DNA from: Eubacteriales bacterium
GTDB lineage: Bacteria > Bacillota > Clostridia > Peptostreptococcales > Anaerovoracaceae
Direction of reading: 5' to 3'
NCBI GenBank assembly: GCA_028692105.1
Contig: JAQUYC010000001.1
Span: 1 to 64,000, forward strand
DNA: 64,000 nucleotides
Below, in pieces: positions 9,030 to 16,964 of this stretch (position 1 is the stretch's first letter; every line of letters starts with the position of its first letter). The notes beneath the pieces were generated by a model. That model saw only the letters and a list, made by a program, of their open reading frames with translations. It did no database searches and was not told where the DNA came from. Both the position numbers and the translations under genes were made by a program.

Positions 9030-9060
9030 AAAGCGAAAAGATTTGAAATCTTTTCGCTTT
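9030..9060. repeat. Perfect 31-bp palindrome
   Basis: AAAGCGAAAAGATTT-G-AAATCTTTTCGCTTT has 15-bp perfect arms and a single central base. It lies 10 bp beyond the stop of the minus-strand gene at 9071. It could be a first 3' hairpin ahead of the terminator at 8967 or a recombination-prone cruciform. Confidence 0.6.
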
Positions 9061-9070
9061 TATAATTAAA

Positions 9071-9499
9071 TTATTGTAAAGAATAGGGCCCGCGTATCAT
9101 AACAAAAATATCGGTTAAAGCGTAGATCCCTCTTCCGTCATCCCTCGGGACAAGCAGCAGATGATTCAAACTGACATTCTGTCCGGTGATCAAATCCTGG
9201 CCGGCTGTAAGATCAGATACGCCGTTTGCGCCGTTGTCGATTGCGGATGCCTCACCGCTGCGAAGAATGATTTCTGTTCCCTCCCCGCCAAGCACTGACT
9301 GGCCGGCTTTGACTTCTACCACGGTATATTCGTTTGGAGCGCTGCCATTTCCTCCATACTTTGCTATCTGACTGTCTACATAGCTTTTCGTTACAAGCGG
9401 GTCATTTTCCGAACCGGGTGAGTCAGCTGCAGCTGACACTGCCACAGTCACAGCAAATACTGAGAAAATGATTGCCAGAGCTGCTGCGATTCTTTTCAT
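9071..9499 (-). CDS. Small exported protein, unknown function
   Basis: A 142-aa protein starting MKRIAAALAIIFSVFAVTVA, a clear signal peptide with probable cleavage after SAAA. The ORF-track start nine codons upstream is less likely because GGAGGAACAA precedes the ATG at 9499. The mature part contains the phrase ENDPLVTKSYVDSQIAKYGG, then a compact beta-rich domain (YTVVEVKAGQSVLGGEGTEIILRSGEA...). I have the impression of a conserved Clostridial exported family with a trimerisation-like VTKSYVD phrase, but I cannot name it. It is a single-gene unit with its own terminator. Confidence 0.7.
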   Translation of the reverse strand: MKRIAAALAIIFSVFAVTVAVSAAADSPGSENDPLVTKSYVDSQIAKYGGNGSAPNEYTVVEVKAGQSVLGGEGTEIILRSGEASAIDNGANGVSDLTAGQDLITGQNVSLNHLLLVPRDDGRGIYALTDIFVMIRGPYSLQ

Positions 9500-9578
9500 T
9501 TGTTCCTCCTTGCTTGTTAATTTCACGTTATGCTTTGTTGCTAATTCGTCTTCCGCAAAATTTACAGTGCAAACTTAA

Positions 9579-9929
9579 TCAGAAGTCAATTATCCCTAAG
9601 CTGATTGTCAGTGCCTCATTTACTTCTGTTATAATATCTTCTTCCACTTTTCCGATTTTTTCTTTTAACCTCTTTTTATCGATCGTTCTCAATTGTTCCA
9701 TCAGAACCACCGAATCTTTGTTCAATCCATGACCCGGCGCACCAATTTCAACATGAGTAGGCAACTTTGCCTTATTGATCTGTGAGGTTACCGCTGCTAC
9801 GATTATCGTAGGGCTGTATTTATTTCCAATATCATTCTGAACGACAAGGACCGGCCTAACTCCGCCTTGTTCGGAGCCAATGACGGGACTCAAGTCTGCA
9901 AAATAAATATCGCCTTTTTTAACTATCAA
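9579..9929 (-). CDS. EndoA/MazF-type endoribonuclease toxin
   Basis: An mRNA interferase that cuts single-stranded RNA at short sequence motifs; it is inhibited by the antitoxin encoded just upstream. The chain [23 protein letters not shown], the RPVLVVQND and IVAAVTSQ strands, and KLPTHVEI are near-identical in style to Bacillus EndoA. The track starts at a GTG (9938), but the GGAGAG site abuts that codon. The TTG at 9929 is spaced 8 nt from it and gives 116 aa, the usual EndoA length, so it was chosen. The antitoxin stop (9931) precedes it by 1 bp. Confidence 0.92.
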   Translation of the reverse strand: MIVKKGDIYFADLSPVIGSEQGGVRPVLVVQNDIGNKYSPTIIVAAVTSQINKAKLPTHVEIGAPGHGLNKDSVVLMEQLRTIDKKRLKEKIGKVEEDIITEVNEALTISLGIIDF

Positions 9930-9930
9930 G

Positions 9931-10101
9931 TCATTCACTCTCCACTAAATAGATTTCATAGCCTTCAAGATCTCTTCTATCCTTTTCAAGCCCTTCTTCC
10001 GACAGGCTTACATTGAGCAGTCCCATTTCCTGATAACCGGTTTCCATTTCTTTTATTATTTCTATTGTTAAACCATTTCGGTTTTTTGTAAAATCAAACA
10101 T
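9931..10101 (-). CDS. Short EndoAI-like antitoxin lacking a ribbon-helix-helix domain
   Basis: This ORF of 56 aa is too short for the ORF track. It begins [20 protein letters not shown] with AGGTGAACAA in front of ATG, and ends [12 protein letters not shown]. The section [16 protein letters not shown] aligns with the toxin-binding part of EndoAI-type antitoxins (RGYMEMAKINLNISSE in Bacillus, from memory). The roughly 45-residue N-terminal ribbon-helix-helix DNA-binding domain of those proteins is absent, and the 91 bp upstream to nnrD has no room for it. It overlaps the GTG alternative start of the toxin. The role as antitoxin is inferred from position and this alignment. Confidence 0.75.
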   Translation of the reverse strand: MFDFTKNRNGLTIEIIKEMETGYQEMGLLNVSLSEEGLEKDRRDLEGYEIYLVESE

Positions 10102-10192
10102 TTGTTCACCTCAATATTTTTCATGCAACAAATAGATATACAACGATTCTGTCTTCTATTATAATTGCTGATACGTATTAGTGTCAAATGCC

Positions 10193-11056
10193 TTATTTCT
10201 CCAATGATTCCAGGTCATCTAAGGTTCTCTTGATAGCCAGAGCCATCATGCTTGCTATGTCTGAAGCAATTAAACCATACTCTCCCATAAAGTCTTTCGC
10301 CATGTCGCCTGCCAGTCCATGCAGATATACTCCTGCTATTGCCGCAGCTTCTGATGATAAACCCTGCCCTAAAAGAGCTGCAATGACGCCGCTTAAAACG
10401 TCTCCGCTTCCGGCTGTCGCCATGCCGGGATTTCCTGTCGTATTAATATATGTTTCCCCGTCGGGTGTTGCCACAACACTGCCGGCACCTTTAAGTACAG
10501 TTACAGCTCCTGCAGCGGCTGCCAACTCCCTTGCTGATTGTAGCCTGTCCCGGTTAATTTCAGCGGTTTTTCGGCCCAAAAGTTTAGCAGCCTCACCGGG
10601 ATGCGGAGTTATAATTATATCAGCCTTAGCTTTCTTTATAACATCCAAATCACCCCGAAGAAGGTTTAACCCATCCGCATCCAATAAAACGGGCTTATCC
10701 GTCATCTCTAAAATATTCCTGATTAATATACCGCTCTGTTTCTCAACCCCCAACCCGGGCCCGACGGCAATGGCCGAATATTGCGTCAGATCCTCAAGTA
10801 AACGCTCTCTGGGTATACAGGTTGCTTCCGGCACCCCGATCTGCAGAATGGGGAAAAGCGCCTCCGGTATGGATACTCTGACAAGACCTGCCCCTGTTCT
10901 CAATGCGGCTCTTGCGCATAACACAGCGGCTCCTGCCATTCCCACCGATCCGGCAACGATTAAAATTTTTCCGCAATCACCCTTATGTATATCCTGTTTA
11001 CGCTTCTTAATAAAAGTATTGACAAAAGCTTCCGTAATTAAACCATCTTTTTTCAT
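10193..11056 (-). CDS. nnrD: ADP-dependent NAD(P)H-hydrate dehydratase (YjeF C-terminal type)
   Basis: This enzyme restores damaged NAD(P)HX to NAD(P)H using ADP. The protein contains the ribokinase-like nucleotide-repair motifs GKILIVAGSVGMAGAAVLCARAALR (split over the first domain), AIAVGPGLG, PVLLDADGLNLL, IITPHPGEAAKLLG, TVLKGAGSVVATP and GNPGMATAGSGDVLSGVIAALLGQG. It lacks the N-terminal epimerase domain (NnrE), so the bifunctional Nnr is not encoded here as a fusion. The ATG at 11056 with AAGGGGAAAAAAG is preferred to the TTG start of the track. A 100-bp palindromic element separates it from mgtE. Confidence 0.93.
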   Translation of the reverse strand: MKKDGLITEAFVNTFIKKRKQDIHKGDCGKILIVAGSVGMAGAAVLCARAALRTGAGLVRVSIPEALFPILQIGVPEATCIPRERLLEDLTQYSAIAVGPGLGVEKQSGILIRNILEMTDKPVLLDADGLNLLRGDLDVIKKAKADIIITPHPGEAAKLLGRKTAEINRDRLQSARELAAAAGAVTVLKGAGSVVATPDGETYINTTGNPGMATAGSGDVLSGVIAALLGQGLSSEAAAIAGVYLHGLAGDMAKDFMGEYGLIASDIASMMALAIKRTLDDLESLEK

Positions 11057-11125
11057 TTTCTTTTTTCCCCTTATCAAATGGATATTTTTGCTTTGGCGTC
11101 AGCTATAATATGGGGTTTTTCTATA

Positions 11126-11225
11126 CTCGAATGGGTATTCCAAGGTGAAGTCGTGAAACCTTTTACTGCCTTAAGTGCGAAGCATTTTAAAGGCGGCAGT
11201 CTTCACCTTGGAATACCCATTCGAG
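11126..11225. repeat. 100-bp element with perfect 25-bp inverted repeats
   Basis: CTCGAATGGGTATTCCAAGG... at 11126-11150 and its exact reverse complement at 11201-11225 flank a 50-nt loop. Inside the loop ACTGCC (11165-11170) pairs with GGCAGT (11195-11200), and an alternative CCTTT/AAAGG pair is also possible. The element lies between mgtE (stop at 11232) and nnrD (start 11056), both on the minus strand. It has no ORF and no obvious target-site duplication. It may be a miniature inverted-repeat element or a structured RNA between two genes of one transcript. Confidence 0.85.
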
Positions 11226-11231
11226 GAACTG

Positions 11232-12605
11232 TTAAATTCCTAATATTAGCGTTGCCAACGCAAAATATGCTACAACGGATACCATATCCGTCAGAGATGC
11301 AATCATGGGACTGGCCATCAAGGCAGGGTCGATTCCGACCTTTTTCGCTCCCATTGGGAGCATGCTTCCGATGGTTTTCGCAGCCATGACTATGACCAGC
11401 ATTGCCCCGCAAACGGTCAGAGCCACCATTACGCCTTCTCCGTCCATCCAGTAAATCCGTGCAAAATTCAAAACGCTGAGAACAAGTCCGATTAGGAAGC
11501 TGACCCTGAGCTCCTTCCACAATACTTTCAAAGCATCTCCGGTGTCCACATCTCCCAGTGCCAATCCACGGATAATTAGAGTTGCTGACTGGGAACCCGA
11601 ATTACCGCCGGTGCCCATCAGCATCGGCAAATAGGTGACCAGAACGATAACGTTTGATAAAACATCTTCAAAGCTGGAGATAATTCCTCCGGTAACAACG
11701 TAGGATAACATGAGGATGAACAGCCACGGCAGCCTGTTCTTCACGTGTTTCCACACGCTCATGTCAAGATATTCCTCGGTTGAAACGGCAACGCCGGCCA
11801 TCTTATGAAAGTCTTCTGTAGTTTCTTCGTCGATAACGTCCAATATATCGTCAACAGTAATAATACCAACAAGCCGCTGTTCATTATCTACTACCGGCAT
11901 TGCAAGAAAGCCATATTTTTTAAATAAATCAGACACTTGCTCCTGATCATCAAGCACATTTACATAAACCATGTCCTCATGCATGAGTTCCTCAATTCGT
12001 ACATGATCATCCGATACAACTAATGTCCTGAGAGATACGATGCCCAGTAATTTTCTGCCCTCATCCTTCACATAGCAAGTATAGACCGTTTCTGTATCCA
12101 TGCCTTCTTTTTTAATATAGGCCAGTGCATCTGCAACGGTCATATTCTTCCTTAAACTTATATAATCCGGCGTCATAAGACTTCCGGCACTTGTCTCAGG
12201 ATAGTTCAGGAAGGTATTTATCGTCCTTCGCTCGTCCTTAGTGGTCTTTTCAAGTATTTTATCAACCACATTGGCGGGAAGCTCTTCCAGTACGTCGATC
12301 ATATCGTCGAAGGCCAGTTCATCCATAATATACTGGATTTCTCTGTCAGTAATACCTGCAATAATATCTATTTGATCATCGATCGGAAGGTACGCAAAAA
12401 CCTCTACAGAAACATCTTTGGGAAGGGTTCGAAACGAAATTATTGCTTTTTCTATGCCAAGTTCCTCGATAATCTCTTCCAGAATTTCCGCGATTTCAAC
12501 TGTATTATTCTTTAACATTTCATCTCTTGCTCTGCTGTATTTTTTTAATTTTAGTAGTTCAATAATGGTCTTGATGATTCCATCCATTGTGAATTCGTTT
12601 TCCAT
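11232..12605 (-). CDS. mgtE: Magnesium transporter MgtE
   Basis: A 457-aa Mg2+ channel of the MgtE family. The N-terminal superhelical domain (about 25-130) carries the repeated DDxxDVLEELP helices, followed by two CBS domains (about 135-255, GIVSLRTLVVSDDHV and VGIITVDDILDVIDEE) and five membrane helices from about residue 285. The pore-region motif in the first helices and GTGGNSGSQSATLIIRGLALG are clear. Acidic residues in the N and CBS domains act as Mg2+ sensors in this family. No M-box riboswitch was recognised upstream; instead a leader ORF and competing helices are present. SD is AAGGAGGTAAGTCCC-ATG. Confidence 0.96.
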   Translation of the reverse strand: MENEFTMDGIIKTIIELLKLKKYSRARDEMLKNNTVEIAEILEEIIEELGIEKAIISFRTLPKDVSVEVFAYLPIDDQIDIIAGITDREIQYIMDELAFDDMIDVLEELPANVVDKILEKTTKDERRTINTFLNYPETSAGSLMTPDYISLRKNMTVADALAYIKKEGMDTETVYTCYVKDEGRKLLGIVSLRTLVVSDDHVRIEELMHEDMVYVNVLDDQEQVSDLFKKYGFLAMPVVDNEQRLVGIITVDDILDVIDEETTEDFHKMAGVAVSTEEYLDMSVWKHVKNRLPWLFILMLSYVVTGGIISSFEDVLSNVIVLVTYLPMLMGTGGNSGSQSATLIIRGLALGDVDTGDALKVLWKELRVSFLIGLVLSVLNFARIYWMDGEGVMVALTVCGAMLVIVMAAKTIGSMLPMGAKKVGIDPALMASPMIASLTDMVSVVAYFALATLILGI

Positions 12606-12667
12606 GGGACTTACCTCCTTGCTGCATTAAATATAAACTGTGCCACTGCAGGAAAATGCCAAGTCCC
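12606..12667 (-). promoter_or_regulatory. Helix masking the mgtE start, with a competing partner
   Basis: In the minus-strand mRNA GGGACUU (12667-12661) is exactly complementary to AAGUCCC (12612-12606), the seven bases directly before the mgtE AUG and just after its AGGAGGU ribosome site. The overlapping GACUUGGC (12665-12658) can instead pair with GCCGAGUC (12777-12770) in the leader ORF (8 bp with one G-U). The two helices exclude each other, the layout of a translational attenuator. No folding program was run. Confidence 0.55.
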
Positions 12668-12698
12668 GGCTCAAACTGAATAAAGAAGTATGACCGCC

Positions 12699-12788
12699 TT
12701 AACGGCGTCGTGAAGATACAGTGAAAGCAAAGACTTTACCATTTTCAAATAACATATTCATCCGCTCGTGACTCGGCCCTAAATCCAT
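12699..12788 (-). CDS. Candidate 29-codon leader peptide upstream of mgtE
   Basis: ATG at 12788 follows AAAAGGAGTGAGAGTA, a strong ribosome site, and opens a 29-aa ORF beginning MDLGPSHERMNMLFENGKVF and ending FAFTVSSRRR. The last three sense codons are CGA CGC CGT, arginine codons that AT-rich Firmicutes seldom use, right before TAA; a small hairpin (GCCGTTAAGGC) spans the stop. It ends 93 bp before the mgtE ATG. The sequence is too short for homology from memory. Its good ribosome site, the position and the competing helices suggest a regulatory leader whose translation affects mgtE. Confidence 0.55.
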   Translation of the reverse strand: MDLGPSHERMNMLFENGKVFAFTVSSRRR

Positions 12789-12852
12789 TACTCTCACTCC
12801 TTTTAGATTTTTTTATGGCAGACACACCTTAATTGGGGTCTGACCCTGTCTC

Positions 12853-12898
12853 GTATATTAAACAGGGCAGGGAATATCCCTTGCCCTGTTTAATATAC
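12853..12898. terminator. 17-bp perfect inverted repeat after ilvD
   Basis: GTATATTAAACAGGGCA (12853-12869) and TGCCCTGTTTAATATAC (12882-12898) form perfect arms around a 12-nt loop, 37 bp beyond the ilvD stop. It probably ends the ilvD message, though the minus strand lacks a good T-run. On the left it adjoins AATTGGGGTCTGACCCTGT, a phrase with its own small dyad. No other gene than the mgtE leader ORF was found in 12606-12934. Confidence 0.6.
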
Positions 12899-12934
12899 CC
12901 TATTTTTATACTATATTGCAAGTATTTTTGTACT

Positions 12935-14596
12935 TCAATCCTCAAGAACAGCTCCCGTATTTGCTGATGTGACCAGTTTAGCATAACGTGCAAGGTATCC
13001 AGACTTGACCTTTGGCTCCGGTTTAATATAATCTGATCTTCTTGCTGCGATCTCCTCGTCAGAAAGTGAAACAGAGAGCTTTCTACCCGGAATATCTATA
13101 TTAATTATATCGCCGTTTTTCAGCAGCCCAATCAGCCCGCCGCTCATTGCCTCCGGAGATACATGTCCGATTGAAGCTCCTCTTGAAGCACCCGAAAATC
13201 TGCCGTCAGTGATGAGAGCAACGTCTTTATCCAGACCCATCCCCGCAATAGACGAAGTTGGTGAGAGCATTTCCCTCATTCCCGGTCCGCCCTTCGGTCC
13301 TTCATATCGAATGACTATTACATCACCCTTCTTTATCTGTTTTGCCCAGATTGCTTCAGATGCCTCCTCTTCGGAATTAAATACGACAGCCGGTCCGGAA
13401 TGCACGAGCATTTCTTCTGCAACTGCAGATTCCTTGACAACAGCTCCGTCTTCTGCCAGATTGCCTCTCAGTATAGCAAGTCCTCCGCGATTTCTATACG
13501 GTTTGTCGATCGGCATAATAACGCTATAGTCTTTTACCGTCGTGTTTGAAATATTATCACCGACTCTCAGACCGGTTACGGTCATGCAATCCTTGTTAAC
13601 AAGACCTTTTTTAGATAGTTCGTTCATCAATGCCGGAACTCCCCCTGCTCTGTGGAGATCCTCTATATGGTGATGCCCGCTTGGGCTGAGTTTTGCGATG
13701 TACGGTGTCTTTTCACTGATCTTATCGAATATCCTCAGGTCCAGTTTGATACCCGCCTCATGCGCAATTGCCGGTAAATGAAGGACCGTATTTGTCGATC
13801 CGGCCATAGCCATATCCACCGTTATTGCATTCCCGAACGCATTCTCAGTAAGAATATCCCGCGGCCTGATATTCCTCTTTACCATTTCCATTACTTTTAC
13901 GCCGGCCATCTTTGCAAGACGGATTCTTTCGCCGCTATCGGCTAAAGCCGTGCCGTTGTATGGAAGTCCCAATCCCAGCACTTCTGTAAGACAGTTCATG
14001 CTGTTTGCGGTGAAAAGACCGGAACAGGAACCGCAGCCGGGGCAGGCATTCAAGGCGACCTCTTCCAGTTCATCCTCTGTACAGGTGCCGTTTTTGAATG
14101 CTCCGATTTTTTCCATCACGCTATTAAAATCAAGCACCGTTCCTTCTGAGTAACCGGCTCTCATAGCTCCTCCGCTGACAACTACAGCTGGTATATTTAA
14201 ACGGGCAGCAGCCATAAGCATGCCGGGAACTATTTTATCACAATTCGGGACCAGCACAAGACCGTCAAAAGCATGACCTTTTGCCATCGCTTCGATGGAA
14301 TCTGCTACAAGCTCTCTGCTGGCAAGAGGATATTTCATTCCGTCATGTCCCATTGCAATGCCGTCACATATACCGATAGAAGGAAATTCCACCGGTGTTC
14401 CCCCTGCTAAAGAGACACCCTTTTTTGCGGCTTCTGCAATACGGTCGAGCAGCATATGACCGGGAACTATCTCATTTTGAGAGTTTACTATTCCGATAAG
14501 CGGGCGATCTATCTCTTCTCGAATATAGCCCATACCGTATAAAAGTGTTCGTACTGACGCACCGGAAGGGCCATTCTTAATCTTATCACTGTTCAT
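12935..14596 (-). CDS. ilvD: Dihydroxy-acid dehydratase
   Basis: This Fe-S enzyme converts 2,3-dihydroxy-isovalerate (or -methylvalerate) to the 2-keto acid in valine and isoleucine synthesis. It is 553 aa, the usual length. The cluster cysteines are in [17 protein letters not shown] and [40 protein letters not shown] and the C-terminal [12 protein letters not shown] plus [23 protein letters not shown] are conserved. No other branched-chain gene is adjacent, so it stands alone here, with its own promoter and terminator hairpin. Confidence 0.97.
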   Translation of the reverse strand: MNSDKIKNGPSGASVRTLLYGMGYIREEIDRPLIGIVNSQNEIVPGHMLLDRIAEAAKKGVSLAGGTPVEFPSIGICDGIAMGHDGMKYPLASRELVADSIEAMAKGHAFDGLVLVPNCDKIVPGMLMAAARLNIPAVVVSGGAMRAGYSEGTVLDFNSVMEKIGAFKNGTCTEDELEEVALNACPGCGSCSGLFTANSMNCLTEVLGLGLPYNGTALADSGERIRLAKMAGVKVMEMVKRNIRPRDILTENAFGNAITVDMAMAGSTNTVLHLPAIAHEAGIKLDLRIFDKISEKTPYIAKLSPSGHHHIEDLHRAGGVPALMNELSKKGLVNKDCMTVTGLRVGDNISNTTVKDYSVIMPIDKPYRNRGGLAILRGNLAEDGAVVKESAVAEEMLVHSGPAVVFNSEEEASEAIWAKQIKKGDVIVIRYEGPKGGPGMREMLSPTSSIAGMGLDKDVALITDGRFSGASRGASIGHVSPEAMSGGLIGLLKNGDIINIDIPGRKLSVSLSDEEIAARRSDYIKPEPKVKSGYLARYAKLVTSANTGAVLED

Positions 14597-14682
14597 CTAA
14601 AAACCTCCATTAATTACCTTTATTGTGATTATTTCAATTCATGATCGTAATTTGCTGAATGACTTATTTTGCGGATGCGGAT

Positions 14683-14711
14683 ATTATATCTTAATCTTTC
14701 ACTTAGGTCAA
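14683..14711 (-). promoter_or_regulatory. ilvD: Sigma-70/A type promoter for ilvD
   Basis: On the minus strand TTGACC, a 17-bp spacer and TATAAT lie about 90 bp upstream of the ilvD start. The remainder of the gap 14597-14803 shows no T-box signature that I can recognise. Confidence 0.7.
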
Positions 14712-14803
14712 AATTTTCAGCAATTTTTTCGAATATGCCGCAAATTTTCGCATAAGGTTTGCATCTCACTACTCACGACATCCAAATGATTTTGCACCGT
14801 GTT

Positions 14804-15865
14804 CTATTTCTCATAAATATGATTGAATATATTTTCAGCAAAACCCTTTGCTCTCATCTCAATCTCATTAAGTTTCAAGATGCTTCCTGAACTATTTGCT
14901 GTTTCCATTATTGCAAAACGGCTTGGCAGGATGAAGGTCTTATTCATATTAAGCCCGCTGATCAGCTGCTGAGCCACAATATCTCCTCCGCTGTAACCGG
15001 AAACGATAATGCCGAATAAATATTTATCATAGAACTTCGTCATTTTAAGCAATGCGGTGAGGCGATTGATCATGGCGGCAAGGTTGGCGCTGATTGCATC
15101 ATTATAGTTCGGACAGATCATTATTAGTGCATCGCAGTTGATTAATGCAGGATATACCTGATCTACGATGACTCCTCCGTAAATGCAGCCTGCTGAGTCA
15201 CCAAAATGCAGACAGGTTGTATATGGACACCCGATGCAATCCATTACGGTTCCGTTTCTTAAGGAAATTTCAGTAAGCTCACAATTATTCAGATGTCCTT
15301 TGACAAGATTCCAGAGTTCCAATGTATTTGACTTCTTAAAATGGCTGGCATGCAAAGCTAAAATCTTGGGATTTTTCTTTTTTGGCGGGTTAAAATTCAT
15401 TATTTGTTCGACCAAAGCTCTCCCCGAGTGAATATATGCCCCGAAGGTGTCTACATCCAATATTTTTGCCACAGTATTATAATTGTCCAGAGATTTTGTC
15501 CCCTCCACCAAGGGCTTTCCGGGGAAAGTGCATCCTGAAAGGTTGGCACTGAAGGCCAGCTCTCTCCCGACGGATTTTGTAAAAAGCTCACTGTTTCCGT
15601 CAATGATGATCCCTCCGACACTTCCTTCAAAACAATTCGGGTTCAGTCTGATCCTTTTTAGGATCCCATAAAGTTCTATATTGATTCCGGATTCACCCAA
15701 AGAAATCGCAAAGAGTATTCTTTTATTCCGAAAGTGAAAAAACTCATCAGCTGTAGTAACCGTTTCATAGGAATATCCCTCGAGGCTACTTTCCAATATT
15801 TTGTTGAGCCGTTTCGTTTTGATCTGTTCTCTGCAGTGCGGTCTTATAACTATAATGTCAAACAT
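14804..15865 (-). CDS. Flavodoxin-fold / iron-sulfur flavoprotein-like oxidoreductase
   Basis: A 353-aa two-part protein. Residues from about 160 on form an NADPH-dependent FMN reductase-like domain: PKILALHASHFKKSNTLEL (phosphate-binding loop), a cysteine motif CIGCPYTTC followed by a further C eight residues on (C-x2-C-x4-C-x8-C, resembling the 4Fe-4S site of Isf flavoproteins), ALIMICPNYNDAISANLAAMINR and GIIVSGYSGGDIVAQQL. The first 155 residues contain a second alpha/beta domain of unknown type (VGGIIIDGNSELFTKSVGRE). It is the last gene of a three-gene set with the dehydrogenase-like and giant proteins (46 and 40 bp gaps). Electron donor and acceptor are unknown. Confidence 0.75.
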   Translation of the reverse strand: MFDIIVIRPHCREQIKTKRLNKILESSLEGYSYETVTTADEFFHFRNKRILFAISLGESGINIELYGILKRIRLNPNCFEGSVGGIIIDGNSELFTKSVGRELAFSANLSGCTFPGKPLVEGTKSLDNYNTVAKILDVDTFGAYIHSGRALVEQIMNFNPPKKKNPKILALHASHFKKSNTLELWNLVKGHLNNCELTEISLRNGTVMDCIGCPYTTCLHFGDSAGCIYGGVIVDQVYPALINCDALIMICPNYNDAISANLAAMINRLTALLKMTKFYDKYLFGIIVSGYSGGDIVAQQLISGLNMNKTFILPSRFAIMETANSSGSILKLNEIEMRAKGFAENIFNHIYEK

Positions 15866-15910
15866 GTTTTACCCCCCGTTTTTGGTCCCCAATTCAACTC
15901 CCCCAATTTA

Positions 15911-16924
15911 TCAGACAATCCGTTCCAGTTCCTTATATGCGTATTCAATTCTACGGAATAAGGCCTCCGGCAGAGAAATAGATTCAAGCTCCACACCTGA
16001 TGCTGTCATTCTGTTTCTGGCACCTAAAAACACTCCTCCAAGATAGGTCGAACTGTAATGCCATTCCCCTCTCAATGTCAGCAGCAGTGATATTACACCG
16101 GAAGAAAGTGCAGGAGCTATATATGGTTTATAACCTATTTCCCTTGTTCTTATATTTGCCTTAACCGTCAGATCTGTAAGTTCTTTTGACAGTTTATCAT
16201 CGTAATGCTCAATGCTGTTGGCGATCACTAAATCATTGCCATGCGGTCCAAACGCCCGGCCTTCGGTAAGAAATGACCGAAACCTGTCATCTCTTTTTGC
16301 ATAATAAGCAGCTCGGCTGTTCATGACACCAAGACCGTAGCCTTGAATCTGGACTGGCTTTAATCCATTTCCGTCGATTATACCCGCCTCATTCCTGTTA
16401 CTCTCTAAATAAGCGGCTCTACATAAGGGATCTACAGGATCAGATACCACGGCAAAAAGACCGCCGAACCGCAGTGTCCTTGCTAATACAGCATATTCCT
16501 TTATGATCTCCCTATTCGCTTCGTATTGAATCATTCTCACATCTTTAACATCTGACCCTACGGAAGGTACTGATTTTGATGCACAAAAAATAAATAGATC
16601 ACAGTTAAAAATTTCATCTTTTTCCAGGATTACGACCTCCGGAAGCCGATCATAATCCCAAGGATACGCCGTCTGATTCATTTCATATTCATAGCGCTGT
16701 TCTGCATATCCGTTGCTGAATATACCTATGCGGGATATTACATCTCCTCCCATAAGCTTTAAACCGATTAAAAGAGTTCCTCCTACATCCCCCAGCCCTA
16801 TTATATTGACCTTTTTCTTTCCATTCAGTGAGAATGGGGAGTTCGTATTGCACGTCACGGTCTTCTCTTGTTTATCATCTATAAGATCATCCAGAAAATA
16901 TATCTTCTTATTCTCTTTTTCCAT
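15911..16924 (-). CDS. Lactate/malate dehydrogenase-like protein, divergent
   Basis: A 337-aa protein with an extra 36-residue N-terminus before the Rossmann motif VNIIGLGDVGGTLLIGLKLMG. Further LDH/MDH landmarks are present in order: a VPSVGSDVKDVRMIQYEANREIIKEYA-type segment replacing the GxPRKPGM..R..L loop, VVSDPVDPLC (the NPVD strand), GVMNSRAAYYAKR, and FGPHGNDLVIANS holding the catalytic histidine. The substrate-specificity loop is too divergent to name the substrate. The GLGDVGG dinucleotide motif and intact histidine suggest a working NAD-dependent 2-hydroxyacid dehydrogenase. Start ATG is preceded by AAGGGAAA. It lies between the flavoprotein and the giant protein in one operon. Confidence 0.75.
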   Translation of the reverse strand: MEKENKKIYFLDDLIDDKQEKTVTCNTNSPFSLNGKKKVNIIGLGDVGGTLLIGLKLMGGDVISRIGIFSNGYAEQRYEYEMNQTAYPWDYDRLPEVVILEKDEIFNCDLFIFCASKSVPSVGSDVKDVRMIQYEANREIIKEYAVLARTLRFGGLFAVVSDPVDPLCRAAYLESNRNEAGIIDGNGLKPVQIQGYGLGVMNSRAAYYAKRDDRFRSFLTEGRAFGPHGNDLVIANSIEHYDDKLSKELTDLTVKANIRTREIGYKPYIAPALSSGVISLLLTLRGEWHYSSTYLGGVFLGARNRMTASGVELESISLPEALFRRIEYAYKELERIV

Positions 16925-16964
16925 CTGAAAATGTTTCCCTTCATTCCTGATTGCTTAATATTAC

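Noticed and set aside
10188-11108. 306-aa plus-strand ORF
   Set aside because: It is the antisense shadow of nnrD; no ribosome site and low-complexity composition.
12606-12934. M-box (ykoK) riboswitch upstream of mgtE
   Set aside because: The conserved M-box core text was not found on the minus strand; a leader ORF with competing helices explains the region better.
14597-14803. T-box leader for ilvD
   Set aside because: No T-box AGGGTGGNACCGCG-type motif or terminator hairpin was seen; a plain promoter lies near the gene.
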